This document shows, piece by piece, positions 36,693 through 46,252 of a stretch of 64,000 bases of DNA. Location: assembly GCF_009913435.1 (NCBI RefSeq), contig NZ_CP047895.1:2240501-2304500 (forward strand). Direction: 5' to 3'. The DNA comes from Sphingomonas changnyeongensis. GTDB taxonomy: Bacteria; Pseudomonadota; Alphaproteobacteria; Sphingomonadales; Sphingomonadaceae. The notes under the pieces are model-generated. The model had not been told where the DNA came from, ran no database searches, and saw only the letters and a list, made by a program, of their open reading frames with translations. Each line of letters begins with the position of its first letter. The first letter of the stretch is position 1. Made by a program: the position numbers and the translations under genes.

Positions 36693-37747
36693 AACCTTGC
36701 GAAATCAGCTGGTTCTCAGCGCTTTGCGACGATGATTACGAGTTTCTGGGCGTTCCGGATCCAAAGCTTGCATCAAGCTGGGAGCATTGCCGCGACATCG
36801 TTCTGCAGGCCGAAAGCGGCGGCTTCGACAATATTCTGCTGCCCTCGGGCTATACGCTTGGCATCGACACCACCGCCTTTGCCGCGGCAATCGCGACGCT
36901 GGTCAAGCGGATCAGGCTGCTGATGGCGGTCCGGGTCGGCGAAAGCTGGCCGCCCCAGCTTGCCCGGCAGATCGCGACCATCGACCGGATTCTGGGCGGG
37001 CGGCTGACCGTCAACATCATCTCGTCCGACATGCCGGGCGAAACCCTTCCCTCGGCCCCGCGCTACCAGCGCTGCGTCGAGGTGATGCAGATCCTGAAGA
37101 CGCTGCTCAACGGCGAGCCGCTCGACCATCAGGGCGAGTTTTACAAGATCGCCATCGATCCGCCGCGCATCGGCACCGTGTCGGGCAAATGCCCGCCGCT
37201 CTATTTCGGCGGCCTGTCGCCCGATGCGCGCGACGCGGCGGCGCGCGCCGCCGACGTCTATCTGATGTGGCCGGATACCGAGGCCAATGTGCAGGCGATC
37301 ATCGCCGACATGACGGCGCGGGCCGCCGCCTATGGCCGCACGCTGCGCTTTGGCTACCGCGCCCATGTCATCGTGCGGGAAAGCGAGGACGAGGCACGGG
37401 CCTATGCCCGGCGGCTGCTGTCGCGCCTCGATGCTGAAACGGGCGCGGCGATCCGCCAGAAGTCGCTCGATTCGGCGTCGGTTGGCGTCACCGCCCAGGC
37501 GATGCTGCGTGAGAACGCCGATGATGAGGGCTTTGCCGAACCGCAGCTGTGGACCGGCATCGGCCGTGCCCGTTCGGGCTGCGGCGCGGCGATCGTCGGC
37601 GATCCCGATCAGGTGCTTGCCAAGCTCGAACGCTATCGCGCGCTCGGCATCGAGGCCTTCATCCTGTCGGGCTATCCGCACGCCGCCGAGGCCGATCTGT
37701 TCGCCCGGCACGTGCTGCCGCGGATCGATCACGCGCCGCTCGGCTGA
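36689..37747 (+). CDS. LLM-class flavin-dependent monooxygenase (SsuD/SmoC-like)
   Basis: A 352-residue luciferase-like monooxygenase of the SsuD alkanesulfonate type. Visible features are CEISWFSALCDDDY, GGFDNILLPSGYTLGIDTTA, RLTVNIISSDMPGE, and GIGRARSGCGAAIVG near the C-terminus, where SsuD-family enzymes carry conserved Arg residues for FMNH2 and sulfonate binding. The reaction would be oxygenolytic C-S cleavage releasing sulfite and an aldehyde. GTG 36689 lies in the GTGA overlap with the AKR stop; coupling to an aldehyde-reducing AKR is what sulfo-SMO (SmoC/SmoB) shows. No flavin reductase is in the window. A different sulfonate is equally possible. Confidence 0.82.
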   Translation: MKPCEISWFSALCDDDYEFLGVPDPKLASSWEHCRDIVLQAESGGFDNILLPSGYTLGIDTTAFAAAIATLVKRIRLLMAVRVGESWPPQLARQIATIDRILGGRLTVNIISSDMPGETLPSAPRYQRCVEVMQILKTLLNGEPLDHQGEFYKIAIDPPRIGTVSGKCPPLYFGGLSPDARDAAARAADVYLMWPDTEANVQAIIADMTARAAAYGRTLRFGYRAHVIVRESEDEARAYARRLLSRLDAETGAAIRQKSLDSASVGVTAQAMLRENADDEGFAEPQLWTGIGRARSGCGAAIVGDPDQVLAKLERYRALGIEAFILSGYPHAAEADLFARHVLPRIDHAPLG

Positions 37748-37769
37748 GCCGATATCATTCTGTTGACGA

Positions 37770-37800
37770 GCGGCCCGGACGCCCAGCGCGTCCGGGCCGC
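37770..37800 (+). terminator. Strong hairpin after monooxygenase gene
   Basis: A perfect 13-bp G+C stem (GCGGCCCGGACGC / GCGTCCGGGCCGC) with a 5-base loop sits 22 bases after the stop and is followed by TTCG. It is a probable terminator without a full T tract. Confidence 0.7.
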
Positions 37801-37885
37801 TTCGCATTGCGGCGGCCGCGATGTGCCGGAGCAACCAGCTGTTAAGCACCTTGGCGGCAAGATCGGGCGACAACAGCCTTGTGCG

Positions 37886-37907
37886 GACATAAAGATATCT
37901 TTATGTC
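37886..37907. promoter_or_regulatory. SahR-type operator in front of the methionine operon
   Basis: A perfect 22-bp palindrome made of GACATAAAGAT and ATCTTTATGTC ends 7 bases before the GTG start of the ArsR/methyltransferase gene. Its size and symmetry suit an ArsR-family dimer, and its position would block transcription or translation of the whole operon, giving autoregulation. Confidence 0.75.
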
Positions 37908-37914
37908 CTGAAAC

Positions 37915-38853
37915 GTGGACCGGCTGATCGAAATCTTCCGCGCGCTCGGCGACCCGACGCGGCTGCGCATCTTCGCGCTGCTGCGGGCGATGGAGCTGTC
38001 CGTCGGCGAACTCGCGCAGGTGCTGGGGCAAAGCCAGCCGCGCGTGTCACGCCATGTCCGCATCCTCGCCGATGCCGGGCTGACCGTCCGGCGGCGCGAG
38101 GGCAGCTGGGTTTTTCTCGCCCTGGCCGAGGACGCGCATGTCGCGCCGCTGCTGGCGGCGATCGACCGGGCAACGGGCGACTGGGCGGATGAGGATGCGC
38201 AGCGCCTTGCCGCCGTCCGCGCCGACCGGGCAGAGGCGGCATCGCTTTATTTCGCCGCCCGCGCCGAGGAATGGGACGCGATCCGCTCGCTCTACGCGCC
38301 CGAGGAAACGGTCGAGGCGGCAATGGCCGCGATGCTGGGCGACGCGCCCATTGGCCGGCTCGTCGATCTCGGCACCGGCACGGGCCGGATGCTCGAACTG
38401 TTCGGCGCGCGCGCGGTGAAGGCGATCGGCATCGACCGCAGCCCGGAAATGCTCCGCCTTGCCCGCGCCAAGCTGGCCGAAACCGTGCCGGGGGCCGAGC
38501 TTCGCCAGGGCGACCTGACCGCGCTGCCGCTGGGCGAAGCGGTGGCCGACACGGTGATCCTGCACCAGGTGCTGCATTTCATGAGCCAGCCGGCAAGCGC
38601 CCTGGCAGAAGCCGCGCGGCTGCTTGGCCCGGGAGGGCGGATGCTGATCGTCGATTTTGCGCCGCACGACCGGGAAGAGCTGCGCGCGCGCGACGCGCAT
38701 GCCCGGCTGGGCTTTTCCGATGAACAGATTGCCGGCTGGCTGGCGGCGGCGGGGCTTGCGCTCGGCCGGACCGACACGCTCGACGGCGGAGAACTGACCG
38801 TCAAACTCTGGCTGGGGCACCGCCCCGGGCTGATCCAGGAGATCGCCGCATGA
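37915..38853 (+). CDS. sahR: ArsR-family regulator fused to a SAM-methyltransferase fold (SahR-like)
   Basis: A 312-residue fusion. Residues 1-90 are an ArsR winged helix (EIFRALGDPTRLRIFALLRA, QVLGQSQPRVSRHVRILADA) without an obvious metal-binding Cys pair. Residues 130-300 are a class I methyltransferase fold (LVDLGTGTGRMLELFG, IGIDRSPEMLRLARAKLAE, GGRMLIVDFAPHDRE). SahR regulators have this architecture: the methyltransferase-like domain senses S-adenosylhomocysteine and derepresses SAM-cycle genes. Here the gene leads metF and both metH parts, overlapping metF by 4 bases, and follows a 22-bp palindrome. GTG 37915 is the only good start. True methyltransferase activity cannot be excluded. 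Confidence 0.85.
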   Translation: MDRLIEIFRALGDPTRLRIFALLRAMELSVGELAQVLGQSQPRVSRHVRILADAGLTVRRREGSWVFLALAEDAHVAPLLAAIDRATGDWADEDAQRLAAVRADRAEAASLYFAARAEEWDAIRSLYAPEETVEAAMAAMLGDAPIGRLVDLGTGTGRMLELFGARAVKAIGIDRSPEMLRLARAKLAETVPGAELRQGDLTALPLGEAVADTVILHQVLHFMSQPASALAEAARLLGPGGRMLIVDFAPHDREELRARDAHARLGFSDEQIAGWLAAAGLALGRTDTLDGGELTVKLWLGHRPGLIQEIAA

Positions 38854-39791
38854 CACCATCCCTCGCCCAGCTCGAAGAGGCGCGCCGCGCCCTCGATGCG
38901 CCGCTGTTTGCCGATCTGTCGGGCGATATCGGCGTGTCGTTCGAGTTTTTTCCGCCCAAGACCGAGAAAATGGACACCCAGCTGTGGGACGCGGTGCAGA
39001 CGCTTGCCCCGCTCGGCCCGCGTTTCGTGTCGGTGACCTATGGCGCCGGCGGATCGACGCGCGAGCGCACCCATGCCACGGTCGCCCGCATCGTCCGCGA
39101 AACCTCGCTCGCCGCCGCCGCGCACCTGACCTGCGTCGAGGCGACGCGTGAGGAAATCGACGCGATCGCCGATGAATATTGGGCGGCGGGCGTGCGCCAC
39201 ATCGTCGCGCTGCGCGGCGATCCGCCGGTCGCGGGCCAGGGCTTTGCGCCGCATCCCGGCGGCTATGCGAGCGCGGCCGATCTGGTCGCGGGGCTGAAGC
39301 GGCTGCACCCGTTCGAGATTTCGGTCGCCGCCTATCCCGAGGCGCACCCCGAGGCGCGCAGCCTTGACGATGACATCGACAATCTGAAGCGCAAGATCGA
39401 CGCCGGCGGCACGCGCGCGATCAGCCAGTTCTTCTTCTCGCCCGACTGTTTCTTCCGGTTCCGCGACAAGGCGGCGGCGCGCGGCGTGACCGCGGAGATC
39501 GTGCCGGGCATCCTGCCGGTGTCGAACGTCGCCCAGACGCGGCGCTTCGCCGCCCAGTGCGGCGCGACCATTCCGGGCTGGATGGACCGGCTGTTCGAGG
39601 GGCTGGACGATCTGCCGGCCGCGCGCCAGCTGGTCGCCGCCACCATCGCCGCCGAGCTGTGCCGGCGGCTCTATGCGGGCGGCGTGCGCGATTTTCACTT
39701 CTACACGCTCAACCGCGCCGAACTGGCCTATGCGATCTGTCATATGCTGGGCGTGCGCGGCAACGCGCAGGTGACGGAGAAGGCGGCATGA
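38850..39791 (+). CDS. metF: 5,10-methylenetetrahydrofolate reductase
   Basis: A 313-residue TIM-barrel flavoenzyme. VSFEFFPPKTEKMD near the N-terminus carries the catalytic Glu, VSVTYGAGGSTRERT and HIVALRGDPP follow, and KRKIDAGGTRAISQFFF is the FAD/substrate segment. It makes 5-methyl-THF, the methyl donor for the methionine synthase encoded immediately downstream. ATG 38850 is in a 4-base overlap with the regulator gene, and its stop overlaps the next start, so the operon is fully coupled. Confidence 0.96.
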   Translation: MTPSLAQLEEARRALDAPLFADLSGDIGVSFEFFPPKTEKMDTQLWDAVQTLAPLGPRFVSVTYGAGGSTRERTHATVARIVRETSLAAAAHLTCVEATREEIDAIADEYWAAGVRHIVALRGDPPVAGQGFAPHPGGYASAADLVAGLKRLHPFEISVAAYPEAHPEARSLDDDIDNLKRKIDAGGTRAISQFFFSPDCFFRFRDKAAARGVTAEIVPGILPVSNVAQTRRFAAQCGATIPGWMDRLFEGLDDLPAARQLVAATIAAELCRRLYAGGVRDFHFYTLNRAELAYAICHMLGVRGNAQVTEKAA

Positions 39792-40846
39792 TCACGGCAT
39801 CCGAAGCCGCGCGGCGGCTGCGCGAGGAAGCGCGGTCCCGCATCCTGCTGACCGACGGCGCGTTCGGCACGATGATCCAGTCCTATCGGCTGACCGAGGC
39901 GGATTATCGCGGCGGCCTGACGCTCAGCCATGACCAGAAGGGCAATAACGACCTGCTGGCGCTCACCTGCCCGCATGTGGTGGCGGAAATCACCGAGGCC
40001 TATCTGGCCGCCGGGTCCGACATCGTGTCGACCAACACGTTCAACGCCAACACCATCAGCCAGGCCGATTATGGTGCCGAGCATCTGGTGCGCGACATCA
40101 ACCTGGCCTCAGCCCAGATCGCGCGCGACGCCGCCCGCACTGCCGAGGCGGCGGACGGGCGCCCGCGCTTCGTCGCCGGGGCGCTGGGGCCGACCAACAA
40201 GACGCTGTCGCTGTCGCCCGACGTCAACGATCCCGGCTATCGGGCGATCGGGTTCGACGAGCTGAAGCAGGTCTATCGCGAGCAGACCGATGCGCTGCTC
40301 GACGGCGGGGTCGATTTCATCCTGATCGAAACGATCTTCGACACGCTCAATGCCAAGGCGGGGATCATGGCGGTGCTGGAAGCCGGCATGGCCCGCGGCG
40401 TCGAAGTGCCGCTGATGATCAGCTTTACCGTCACCGACATGTCGGGGCGCAACCTGTCGGGCCATTCGGTCGAAAGCTTCTGGGCCTCGGTGCGCCATGC
40501 CCGGCCGCTGACCATCGGGCTCAATTGTTCGTTCGGCGCGCCGCAGCTGCGTCCGCATGTCGCCGCGCTCAATCCGGTCGCCGACACGCTGATGATGGTC
40601 TATCCCAATGCCGGCCTGCCCAATGATCTGGGGCAATATGACGAAGCGCCCGAAACCACGGCGGGCTTCATCGGCGACTGGGCGAAGGAAGGGCTGATCA
40701 ACATCGTCGGCGGCTGTTGCGGGACGACCCCCGACCATATCGCGCAGATGGCGCGCGCCGTGGCCGGCCATGCGCCCCGCGCGGTCCCCGCGCCGCGGCG
40801 GCAGACGATGCTGGCCGGGCTGGACCCGTTCCTGGTTCCGGCATGA
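39788..40846 (+). CDS. metH: Methionine synthase, homocysteine-binding part (split MetH, N-terminal)
   Basis: A 352-residue homocysteine S-methyltransferase module: [38 protein letters not shown], and the zinc ligands Cys in GLNCSFGA and Cys-Cys in [13 protein letters not shown]. It corresponds to the first domain of one-chain MetH. The frame has its own start (ATG 39788, coupled to metF) and its own stop, so this is a natural split, as known in many alphaproteobacteria. It must act with the 41411-44041 protein. A GNAT gene now separates the two. Confidence 0.92.
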   Translation: MITASEAARRLREEARSRILLTDGAFGTMIQSYRLTEADYRGGLTLSHDQKGNNDLLALTCPHVVAEITEAYLAAGSDIVSTNTFNANTISQADYGAEHLVRDINLASAQIARDAARTAEAADGRPRFVAGALGPTNKTLSLSPDVNDPGYRAIGFDELKQVYREQTDALLDGGVDFILIETIFDTLNAKAGIMAVLEAGMARGVEVPLMISFTVTDMSGRNLSGHSVESFWASVRHARPLTIGLNCSFGAPQLRPHVAALNPVADTLMMVYPNAGLPNDLGQYDEAPETTAGFIGDWAKEGLINIVGGCCGTTPDHIAQMARAVAGHAPRAVPAPRRQTMLAGLDPFLVPA

Positions 40847-41388
40847 CCGACGGCGCGCCGGGCTGGCGCATCCGCAGTGCCGGGGCGGCGGACGCCGCTG
40901 CCCTCGCCCTGGTCGGCAGCGCGACATTTCTGGATGGCTTTGCCGGCATCCTGCCCGGGGCGGCGATCATCGCCCATTGCACGCGCGCGAGCAGCAGCGA
41001 CGCCTTTGCCGCGATGCTGGGCGGTGGCGGCCGTGCCTGGCTGGGTCTGGCCGAGCCGGGCGAGGCCCCGGTCGGCTATGCGCTGCTGATGCCGCCCGAC
41101 CTGCCGGGTGCCGCGCCCGGCGATATCGAGCTGCGGCGCATCTACACGCTCAGCCGCTATCACGGTTCCGGCCTCGGCCCGGCGCTGATGGCGACCGCGA
41201 TCGCCGATGCGCAGGCGCGTGCCGCCGCCGATGCGCGGCTGCTGCTCGGCGTGCATACCGGCAATGCCCGCGCCCGCGCCTTCTATACCCGGCACGGCTT
41301 CACCCAGATCGCCACCCGCCGCTTCGATGTCGGCGGCACGATCTGCGACGATGTCGTGCTCGCCCGCCCGCTCAACGCCAACCGCTAA
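40843..41388 (+). CDS. GNAT-family N-acetyltransferase
   Basis: A 181-residue acyltransferase with the acetyl-CoA loop in [20 protein letters not shown] (an R/Q-x-x-G-x-G/A variant) and the C-terminal [18 protein letters not shown] strand-helix. It starts in the ATGA overlap with the first metH part and ends 22 bases before the second, so it belongs to the methionine operon. The substrate is unknown; a link to methionine or a toxic homocysteine derivative is only suggested by position. Confidence 0.88.
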   Translation: MTDGAPGWRIRSAGAADAAALALVGSATFLDGFAGILPGAAIIAHCTRASSSDAFAAMLGGGGRAWLGLAEPGEAPVGYALLMPPDLPGAAPGDIELRRIYTLSRYHGSGLGPALMATAIADAQARAAADARLLLGVHTGNARARAFYTRHGFTQIATRRFDVGGTICDDVVLARPLNANR

Positions 41389-41410
41389 ACGCTGGACACC
41401 CCAAAGCCCC

Positions 41411-44041
41411 ATGTCTGGAACCGGACCCTCCGCCGTCTTCGTCAATATCGGCGAGCGCACCAACGTCACCGGATCGGCGGCGTTCAAGAAACTGATCATG
41501 GCCGGCGACTATACGCGCGCGGTCGAGGTCGCGCGCCAGCAGGTCGAAAACGGCGCGCAGATCATCGACGTCAACATGGACGAAGGGCTGCTCGACGCCG
41601 AACAGGCGATGACCACCTTTTTGAAGCTGATCGCCGCCGAACCGGACATTGCCCGCGTGCCGGTGATGATCGACAGTTCCAAATGGTCGGTGATCGAAGC
41701 CGGCCTGAAATGCGTGTCGGGCAAGCCGATCGTCAATTCGATCTCGATGAAGGAAGGCGAGGAGCCGTTCCTGGAGCAGGCCCGGCGCATCATGGCCTAT
41801 GGTGCCGCCGTCGTCGTCATGGCGTTTGACGAGGTCGGCCAGGCGGACACGCGCGACCGCAAGGTCGAGATCTGCGAGCGTGCCTATAAGCTGCTGACCG
41901 GCATCGGCTTTCTGCCCGAAGACATCATCTTTGATCCCAATATCTTCGCGGTCGCGACCGGGATTGACGAGCATCGCCGCTACGCGATCGACTTCATCGA
42001 GGCGACGCGCGAGATCAAGGCCCGCTGCCCGCATGTCCATATTTCAGGCGGCGTTTCCAACCTGTCGTTCAGCTTCCGCGGCAACGAGCCGGTCCGGCGC
42101 GCGATGCACAGCGTGTTCCTCTATCACGCCATCCAGGCGGGGATGGACATGGGCATCGTCAATGCCGGCCAGCTCGACGTCTATGACGCGATCGACCCGG
42201 AACTGCGCGAAGCCTGTGAGGATGTGATCTGGGACCGGCGCGACGATGCGACCGAACGGCTGATCGCGCTGGCCGAAAAATATCGCGGCGGCGACGCCGT
42301 GGCGGAAAAACAGGCCGAGGAATGGCGCAGCTGGCCGGTCGCGCGGCGGCTGGAACATGCGCTGGTCAAGGGCATCGACGCCCATGTGGTGGACGATACC
42401 GAGGAAGCGCGCCAGGCCTTTGCCCGCCCCATCGAGGTGATCGAAGGCCCGCTGATGGACGGGATGAACGTCGTCGGCGACCTGTTCGGCGCGGGCAAGA
42501 TGTTCCTGCCCCAGGTCGTGAAATCGGCCCGCGTGATGAAAAAGGCGGTCGCCCATCTGCTGCCCTATATCGAGGCCGAAAAGGACGAGAACGCCAAGGG
42601 CAAGGGGCGGATCGTGCTCGCCACCGTCAAGGGCGATGTGCACGATATCGGCAAGAACATCGTCGGCGTCGTCCTCCAGTGCAACGGGTTCGAGGTCATC
42701 GATCTGGGCGTGATGGTGCCCTGGACCCGCATTCTCGAAGCGGCCAACGAGAATGAGGCCGACATGATCGGCCTGTCTGGGCTGATCACCCCGTCGCTTG
42801 ATGAAATGGTGACGGTGGCGGAGGAAATGCAGCGCGCGGGCATGACGATGCCGCTGCTGATCGGCGGGGCGACCACGTCCAAGGTCCATACCGCGCTGCG
42901 CATCGACCCGGCCTATAAGGGGCCGGTCATCCATGTGCTCGATGCCAGCCGCGCCGTCGGCGTCGCATCGGCGCTGGTCAGCGACACCCAGGCGGAGCCG
43001 TTCATCGACCGCACGGCGGAGGATTATGCCGCCGTGCGCGCCGCGCGCGAGGGCAAGGGCCAGAACGAGCTGCTGCCGATCGCCGAAGCGCGGGCGCGCG
43101 GCATGACCATCGATCCGGCGCTGAAGCCGCCCGCGCCGCGCCAGCCCGGCCTGCATGTGTTCGACGACTGGCCGCTCGAGCATCTGCGCGACTTCATCGA
43201 CTGGACGCCGTTCTTCCGCGCCTGGGAACTGGCGGGCAACTTCCCGGCGATCCTCGATGACGAGATTGTCGGGGAAAGCGCGCGCAGCCTTTATGCCGAT
43301 GCGCAGAAGATGCTCGACACGATCATCGCCGAAAAATGGCTGACCGCGCGGGGCGTCGCGGCGCTCTGGCCGTGCGCGCGCCATGGCGACGATGTGCTCG
43401 TCTATCCCGATGGCCACCGCCCTGGGGCAGGTGCCGCCCCGCCCGAACGCGCGGTGGTGCTGCCGTTCCTGCGCCAGCAAATGGCCAAGAACACCGCCAA
43501 GCCCAATATGTGCCTGGCTGACTTTATCGACACCGCCGATGACTGGCTGGGCGGCTTTACCGTCGCCATTCACGGCATCGATCCGCACATCGCCCGGTTC
43601 AAGGCCGCGCATGACGATTATCAGGACATTCTGTTGAAGGCGCTGGCCGACCGGCTGGCCGAAGCCTTTGCCGAGGCGCTGCACAGCCATGTCCGCACGA
43701 CCCTGTGGGGCTATGCGCCAGATGAGCAGCTGACCAACGAGGCGCTGATCCGCGAACAGTATCGCGGCATCCGCCCTGCCCCCGGCTATCCGGCCTGCCC
43801 GGACCACAGCCTGAAGCCGATCCTGTTCGACATGCTGGGCGGCACGCCGGCCGGCGCGACGCTGACCGAAAGCTTTGCGATGCTGCCGACGGCGGCGGTT
43901 TCGGGCTTTTATTTCGGCCATCCGCAGTCCGCCTATTTCGGCGTCGCGCGGATCGGGCAGGACCAGCTGGCCGACTATGCGGTGCGGCGCGGGGTCAGCC
44001 TCGATCAGGCGCAGCGCTGGCTGCGGCCCAATCTCGACTGA
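41411..44041 (+). CDS. metH: Methionine synthase, folate, cobalamin and reactivation domains (split MetH, C-terminal)
   Basis: An 876-residue protein. In order: pterin-binding domain ([33 protein letters not shown]), cobalamin cap (about 310-400), B12-binding domain with the axial His motif [13 protein letters not shown] and the following [13 protein letters not shown] and LLIGGATTS, and the SAM-dependent activation domain (about 560-876, [42 protein letters not shown]). Together with the 39788-40846 protein it makes cobalamin-dependent methionine synthase. ATG 41411 gives the conserved start. Confidence 0.95.
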   Translation: MSGTGPSAVFVNIGERTNVTGSAAFKKLIMAGDYTRAVEVARQQVENGAQIIDVNMDEGLLDAEQAMTTFLKLIAAEPDIARVPVMIDSSKWSVIEAGLKCVSGKPIVNSISMKEGEEPFLEQARRIMAYGAAVVVMAFDEVGQADTRDRKVEICERAYKLLTGIGFLPEDIIFDPNIFAVATGIDEHRRYAIDFIEATREIKARCPHVHISGGVSNLSFSFRGNEPVRRAMHSVFLYHAIQAGMDMGIVNAGQLDVYDAIDPELREACEDVIWDRRDDATERLIALAEKYRGGDAVAEKQAEEWRSWPVARRLEHALVKGIDAHVVDDTEEARQAFARPIEVIEGPLMDGMNVVGDLFGAGKMFLPQVVKSARVMKKAVAHLLPYIEAEKDENAKGKGRIVLATVKGDVHDIGKNIVGVVLQCNGFEVIDLGVMVPWTRILEAANENEADMIGLSGLITPSLDEMVTVAEEMQRAGMTMPLLIGGATTSKVHTALRIDPAYKGPVIHVLDASRAVGVASALVSDTQAEPFIDRTAEDYAAVRAAREGKGQNELLPIAEARARGMTIDPALKPPAPRQPGLHVFDDWPLEHLRDFIDWTPFFRAWELAGNFPAILDDEIVGESARSLYADAQKMLDTIIAEKWLTARGVAALWPCARHGDDVLVYPDGHRPGAGAAPPERAVVLPFLRQQMAKNTAKPNMCLADFIDTADDWLGGFTVAIHGIDPHIARFKAAHDDYQDILLKALADRLAEAFAEALHSHVRTTLWGYAPDEQLTNEALIREQYRGIRPAPGYPACPDHSLKPILFDMLGGTPAGATLTESFAMLPTAAVSGFYFGHPQSAYFGVARIGQDQLADYAVRRGVSLDQAQRWLRPNLD

Positions 44042-44103
44042 TCCCGGCCTGAACGGGCCGCCGCGCGCGGGGGCGTGCGCGGCGGCCCGGCGATGGACCG
44101 CGA

Positions 44104-44528
44104 TCAGCCGCGCAGAAAGCGCTGCAGCTCGTCCTGGCTCACGCTTTTGCTGCGGTCGGCATCGGCCTGGGCGAAAGCGGCATTGGCCCAGGCGCTGATA
44201 TCGGCCACCGGCTGCTGTTCGGGGCCTTGGCGCGCAGCGCGACCATCCATTTGGTGAACTCGGACCTGGACAGGCTGCCGCTGCCATCGGCGTCATAGGT
44301 CGCCCATTCGGCGGCGACCGTGGCCGCGACCGGATCGGCGGCCGCGCCGGGCTGCGGCTCGATCGGGGCGACGGCCTGTGCTGCACCGGTCTGTGCGGTG
44401 TCGGTCGGCATGGACGTCGGCGACGTCGGCGAGCTGGTCGACTGGGGCGCTGCGGGGGTGGTCGCATCCTGCGCCACGGCCGGAGCCGCGATCAGCGCCG
44501 CGCTCGCAAGCATGAGGCTCTTCAACAT
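44104..44528 (-). pseudogene. Secreted EF-hand protein, one-base frameshift
   Basis: A signal peptide (LMLASAALIAAPAVAQ) and a Thr/Ser/Pro-rich linker precede an EF-hand loop YDADGSGSLSRSEF. The frame then breaks in a C4 run (plus-strand G4 44221-44224). Adding one C gives KAPEQQPVADISAWANAAF, a second EF-hand-like loop (DADRSKSVSQDEL) and a stop at 44104, a protein of about 141 residues. Uncorrected, the ORF would end at 44139 with a nonsense tail. It is likely a periplasmic calcium-binding protein; the family is common in sphingomonads with unknown role. It is convergent with metH. Confidence 0.8.
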
Positions 44529-44743
44529 GATAAACTCCTGAATAGCATTGGCTTTGGCTGATCAACCACGGGCGTGAACGCCGCCCCGCTTTCGTCCGTT
44601 CCGCCCCGGCGACCATTTGCCGCCCCTGCCCGTCCCTGCTATCGCGCGGCTCGCCGCGAGTCCGTGCGACGCGCGCGACGAACCGTTCGACCCTGCCCGC
44701 AACCAGAGGCCCGCGACCACCGGCCCGCAACCAGAGACAGCGC

Positions 44744-46060
44744 ATGATCCCCCGCTATTCCCGGCCCGAAATGGTCGCCATCTGGGCGCCCGAGACCCGT
44801 TTCCAGATCTGGTTCGAGATCGAGGCCCATGCCCTTGATGCGATGGCCGAGCTGGGCATCGTGCCGCGCGCGGCGGCGGAAAAGGTCTGGGCAGCCCATG
44901 CAGCCGCGCCGCCGTTCGACATTGCGCGCATCGATGCGATCGAGGCCGAGACCAAGCATGACGTGATCGCGTTCCTCACCCATGTCGCCGAACGCACCGG
45001 TGAGGAGGCGCGCTTCCTGCATCAGGGCATGACCAGCTCGGACGTGCTCGACACCTGCCTTGCCGTGCAGCTGAAGCGCGCGGCCGATCTGCTGATTGCC
45101 GATCTCGACGCGCTGCTGGCGGTGCTCAAGCGCCGCGCCTTTGAGCACAAGCTCACCCCGACCATCGGCCGCAGCCACGGCATCCATGCCGAACCGGTGA
45201 CCTTCGGGCTGAAGCTTGCCCAGGCCTATGCCGAGTTCGCGCGCAACCGCGCCCGGCTGATCGCGGCGCGCGACGATGTCGCGACCTGCGCGATTTCCGG
45301 CGCGGTCGGCACCTTTGCCAATATCGATCCGCGCGTCGAAGCGCATGTCGCGGAGAAAATGGGCCTGACCATCGAGCCGGTGTCGACCCAGGTGATCCCG
45401 CGTGACCGCCATGCGATGTTCTTTGCCACGCTGGGCGTCATCGCCTCGTCGGTCGAACGGCTGGCGACCGAGGTGCGGCATCTGCAGCGCACCGAAGTGC
45501 TGGAGGCGGAGGAATATTTCTCCCCCGGCCAGAAGGGCTCGTCGGCGATGCCGCACAAGCGCAATCCGGTGCTGACTGAAAATCTGACCGGGCTCGCCCG
45601 CATGGTGCGCGGCTATGTGACCCCGGCGCTTGAAAATGTCGCGCTGTGGCATGAACGCGACATCAGCCATTCGTCGGTCGAACGGATGATCGGCCCCGAC
45701 GCGACGGTGACGCTCGACTTCGCGCTCGCCCGGCTGACCGGGGTGATCGACAAGCTGCTCGTCTATCCGGAGCGGATGGCGCGCAACATGAACCGCATGG
45801 GCGGCCTCATCCATTCGCAGCGCGTGCTGCTGGCGCTGACCCAGGCGGGGGCATCGCGCGAGGACGCCTATCGCCTGGTCCAGCGCAACGCGATGAAGGT
45901 GTGGGAATCCGACGGCGCGCTGTCGCTGGAGGAGCTGCTCAAGGCCGATCCGGACGTCACCGCCCGGCTGTCGCCCGCCGAGATCGCCGAGCGGTTCGAC
46001 CTCGATTATCATCTGAAGCACGTCGACACGATCTTCGCGCGCGTGTTCGGGGCGGACTGA
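44744..46060 (+). CDS. purB: Adenylosuccinate lyase
   Basis: A 438-residue fumarase/aspartase-superfamily enzyme acting twice in purine synthesis (SAICAR and adenylosuccinate cleavage). Visible are [19 protein letters not shown], the catalytic His region [16 protein letters not shown], and the signature loop [17 protein letters not shown] with the catalytic Ser. The length is normal. The preceding 215 bases (44529-44743) carry the divergent promoters of the EF-hand gene and purB; nothing else is seen there. A terminator follows. Confidence 0.96.
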   Translation: MIPRYSRPEMVAIWAPETRFQIWFEIEAHALDAMAELGIVPRAAAEKVWAAHAAAPPFDIARIDAIEAETKHDVIAFLTHVAERTGEEARFLHQGMTSSDVLDTCLAVQLKRAADLLIADLDALLAVLKRRAFEHKLTPTIGRSHGIHAEPVTFGLKLAQAYAEFARNRARLIAARDDVATCAISGAVGTFANIDPRVEAHVAEKMGLTIEPVSTQVIPRDRHAMFFATLGVIASSVERLATEVRHLQRTEVLEAEEYFSPGQKGSSAMPHKRNPVLTENLTGLARMVRGYVTPALENVALWHERDISHSSVERMIGPDATVTLDFALARLTGVIDKLLVYPERMARNMNRMGGLIHSQRVLLALTQAGASREDAYRLVQRNAMKVWESDGALSLEELLKADPDVTARLSPAEIAERFDLDYHLKHVDTIFARVFGAD

Positions 46061-46071
46061 CCCGAAAACAA

Positions 46072-46097
46072 CCGCCGGGGCCCCGGCGGCTGTTTTT
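46072..46097 (+). terminator. Rho-independent terminator after purB
   Basis: The perfect palindrome CCGCCGGGG/CCCCGGCGG starts 12 bases after the purB stop and is followed by CTG and five Ts. The rest of the gap to dnaJ (46098-46252) shows no gene; it contains another inverted G+C-rich pair (CCCACCCGGC near 46175 and GCCGGGTGGGG near 46211) that could terminate the convergent dnaJ transcript. Confidence 0.85.
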
Positions 46098-46252
46098 ATC
46101 TGGCTGATCGTGCGTTTCGTGCGGCGGAGTCTGTGCTGCGCCCGACGGCGCAAGGGCTGCACCGGCCCGCTCCCCCACCCGGCCTCCCACAGGATATGGC
46201 CGTTGGGACGCCGGGTGGGGAAGCGGGCCGGTGCCGGGTCAGTGCGCCCCCG

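Noticed and set aside
39788..44041. metH as another frameshifted gene
   Set aside because: Both halves have their own starts and stops, domain borders fall cleanly, and a separate GNAT gene lies between them; split MetH is known in alphaproteobacteria.
42044..44467. 807-residue minus-strand ORF opposite metH
   Set aside because: Antisense of a well-conserved gene, Arg/His-rich composition typical of a shadow frame, no domain.
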